The notes beneath the pieces were generated by a model. The model was not told the origin of the DNA. It ran no database searches and saw only the letters and a list, made by a program, of their open reading frames with translations. Below, piece after piece: positions 61,701 through 64,000 of a DNA stretch of 64,000 bases (positions are counted from its first letter, which is position 1; the number at the start of each line of letters is the position of its first letter). The stretch spans positions 248,001 to 312,000 of the forward strand of contig JAOALB010000031.1 in the NCBI GenBank assembly GCA_025331125.1, in the 5' to 3' direction. This DNA is from Mycogone perniciosa. Lineage: Eukaryota > Ascomycota > Sordariomycetes > Hypocreales > Hypocreaceae. The position numbers and the translations under genes are program-made.

Positions 61701-64000
61701 TAAAAAGTATAATTAATATCTTAAAAAGGCTAAACCTTAAAATAAACGCTATTTTCTATATATCCCCTTTAGCAATATAAAGGTTATTAAATATAGTGAT
61801 AATATCGAGTTTTATATATACCTTTATATAGCTTAAGGCGTTAAAGGTTTCCTAGATTAATAGCAGTAGGTACTGGTTTTTAATAGTAATATTATTAACT
61901 TTTAGTAATTTTAATAAATATAAACGCTGCCTTTTAGTTTTGCAGTTAAAAAAAGGGTAATAGTGCATTATACTTATAATTTATAAATAAATCCTTTTAT
62001 TAAATTATTTTTTAATTATCTTTTTATTACCTGCAGTTTATTAAGTAAAAATCGCCTATTCTTTTAATATAGTAAGTCTTTTCTTAGCAGTATTTTAATT
62101 TTATAGTCCTAGGCCTATTATAAAGGAAGTTTATATACTATCTTTAATAAAAAGGCATTATATAAGTTATATAGCTAAAATAGCAGTTTTTTGAAAATAT
62201 TTAGTTTATTAAATTTAAGTTTTCTTATTATAAATTTTTTAATATAAGCAGCTATAATCTTTTTTAATTATATTAAAAAGTAGTATTTATTAATAAATTT
62301 ATATATTTCTTTAAATAATATTCTTTTTACTTTAATATAGCCTCTTTATCCTATAAATATTTATTAAAAAAACTTATTTAAAAGCTTTAGTAAAGTAATA
62401 AATATTAGTTTTTTAATTTTAATAGTTTAATTAATCTTTTTTTAGGTTACTTTTATTATACGGATATATAGTTATTAATAAAAGGTAATAAAATTTATAG
62501 CTGCTATTATTTATATACTTACTATATTTAAATATATTTTTTAATTTTAAAGTTTAGTTTAGTTTTATAAAAGTAATATATTAAAAAGTAATAGTAATAG
62601 CTTTAATAAAGGTTTCCTTTTTTATTATTAACTGCAGATTATAAAGGTAGGTAGTAGCTTTATATATATTTAATTTAAGATTATTTATGCCTATACTTTT
62701 TTATTATTAATTCTGTTATACTTATAGGTTATATAGTAATTTTAGTTTAGTATTAAGGTTTATAAAATGCGCAGTTTAGAGGCTTTTTCTTTAATTAAAT
62801 TATAGTTTATTTCTTTTAAAGTATTTTTAATTAATAGTTATTAATATAGTATAGTTTTTTATTTAGTTCAGTTAAGCTGTACTTTATTTAAAGCATTTTT
62901 AACTATTAATTACTAATAATATATATTCTTTATATTAAATTTAGCGAAATTATTTTTTATTTTAAGTGCTATTAAAACTTATATAAAGCTGGCTATACTT
63001 TTTAAGAGATAATAGTTATAATAGTAATAAGATTTAAAAGTAATAGTTAACTCTTTTTAATTAATATTAAAGTTATATTTTCTTAGCTATAAAAGGCTAA
63101 GGATTATAAATATATTATTAAAGATATTTATAATAAAAAAGAGGTAAAGCTTTTTATAAAAGCTAATTATAGTTTATATAATAAAAAAGTTTAAAATTTT
63201 ATTAGCTATACTTTTATTAATAAGTAAAAGATTTTTAATAAATAGGAGTTATTACACAATAATATTAAATCTTTTAATAAAAGCGCAGTTAATAAAAGCT
63301 TAAAGTATATAGCTATTATTTATTAAAGCTTCTATATTAATATAAATATTATATATAAAAAATAGTATAGTTTATATTAAAAGGGATTTACTATTTATTA
63401 ATTTAAGTTTAAAAGGCTTTTAATTAAAAAGATAGCAGTAAATTTATTGTAAGATAATAGTTTTATTTATAATTAACGTTTACTTATAACTTTTAATAAA
63501 AATTAATCTTTTCTTTAATTTATAAGTTAAATCTAGGTTTTCATAAATAAAGCTAGCTAACTTAAAATAAATTAAAAGTTAATAAAGTAGTGCTATTATT
63601 ATTATCTTTATTAATATTTAAAAAAGATATATTATTTAAGGCCTAGATTTATAGGTTATTTAAGTATTACAGGTAATATTAATGCCCTAATAAGGTTTAG
63701 TTATTATATTTTATTAAACTATTTTATTATTAGCTTTAAAGTACTGCTAAGTTAAAGTATAGCTAGTATAGCTAAATTTAGCGATTTTAATTTTATATTT
63801 AATATAGATTACTTTAATATATATTAAACTGCTTTTTTTTATTATATTTATGAAAGCTATAGCCTGCTTTTTTATAGTAAAAGCAAAGTCCTTTAATAAT
63901 ATATTCCTTGCAAAAGACTTAAAGGTAAAGTAGCAGGGTATATATAGTATTTAATTATATTAAATTACTAGCTAGCGCTAAAATAGTAGTTTAGTTATTT
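58793..64000 (-). mobile_element. Ty3/gypsy relic (G), truncated by the window edge
   Basis: Minus-strand gypsy proteins are readable in the order expected. Reverse transcriptase lies at about 61.56-61.85 kb, with IAFILRFSLFKILIILFSLYNIPAIF-like spacing and YFNNIFIY at 61620-61597. RNase H lies near 60.88-61.18 kb (LLQYNKEGILCFI, KLLAIIKVIEK). Integrase should follow towards 59-60.5 kb and gag beyond 62.5 kb. No LTR pair is visible, so the 5' LTR may lie to the right of the window. The left edge is uncertain. Stops throughout. Confidence 0.68.

Larger units (their letters stand above)
15650..64000. other. AT-rich, RIP-mutated retrotransposon block
   Basis: From about 15,650 to the right edge the DNA is mostly A and T, with TA-rich runs and stop codons in every frame. 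Repeat copies differ almost wholly by C/T and G/A transitions, and target-site duplications differ the same way (AGAAT/AAAAT, ACATA/ATATA). This is the known outcome of RIP, which mutates duplicated DNA in many Pezizomycotina. No intact host gene is visible. Short GC-richer islands remain at 17.64-17.97, 24.42-24.60, 32.80-33.04 and 45.03-45.48 kb. Confidence 0.9.

Noticed and set aside
15650..64000. Mitochondrial DNA or bacterial AT-rich sequence
   Set aside because: LTR pairs with target duplications, tRNA-iMet primer sites, gypsy/copia pol relics and transition-only damage identify nuclear RIP-mutated retrotransposons.

Overview
The window looks like nuclear DNA of a filamentous ascomycete (Pezizomycotina). 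Three things suggest this: a fungal-type highly reducing PKS-NRPS with one short GT-AG intron, a divergent LovC/TenC-type trans-enoyl reductase, and a large block of extremely AT-rich, transition-mutated retrotransposons that bears the hallmarks of repeat-induced point mutation (RIP). I cannot name the species.

Gene-bearing part (1 to about 15,650). A trans-acting enoyl reductase runs off the left edge on the minus strand (1-496). An 838-bp divergent promoter region separates it from a 4,061-residue PKS-NRPS (1335-13581, plus strand, intron 5673-5733). The order is KS-AT-DH-MT-(vestigial ER region)-KR-ACP-C-A-T-R. The two genes form the core of a biosynthetic cluster: the PKS half builds a reduced, methylated polyketide with the separate reductase supplying enoyl reduction, and the NRPS half condenses it with an amino acid. 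The last domain has His where reductases have the catalytic Tyr, which points to Dieckmann release as a 3-acyl tetramic acid. Next comes a broken minus-strand gene for a small cysteine-rich secreted protein (14263-14851), then non-coding DNA.

AT-rich part (about 15,650 to 64,000). I see no intact gene here. By exact LTR boundaries it resolves into nested retrotransposons. A Ty3/gypsy element (minus, 16380-31199, 387-bp LTRs) is split by a Ty1/copia element (minus, 16858-23986, 274-bp LTRs, TSD AATAC). A 454-bp TRIM-like miniature LTR element (32709-33162, 119-bp LTRs, TSD AATTT) carries tRNA-like pol III boxes. A second copy of the same copia family lies at 34657-41884. A second Ty3/gypsy element (plus, 42793-58787, 208-bp LTRs) is split by a different copia element (minus, 43386-52818, 581-bp LTRs), which itself contains an inverted solo LTR, a GC-richer repeat block and a gypsy fragment. 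A further minus-strand gypsy relic runs from about 58.8 kb to the right edge. LTR-to-LTR differences that I checked are overwhelmingly C/T and G/A.

Limits: all calls come from reading the sequence by eye. Domain edges are approximate, TE protein relics were recognised through RIP stop codons, and no database search was possible.
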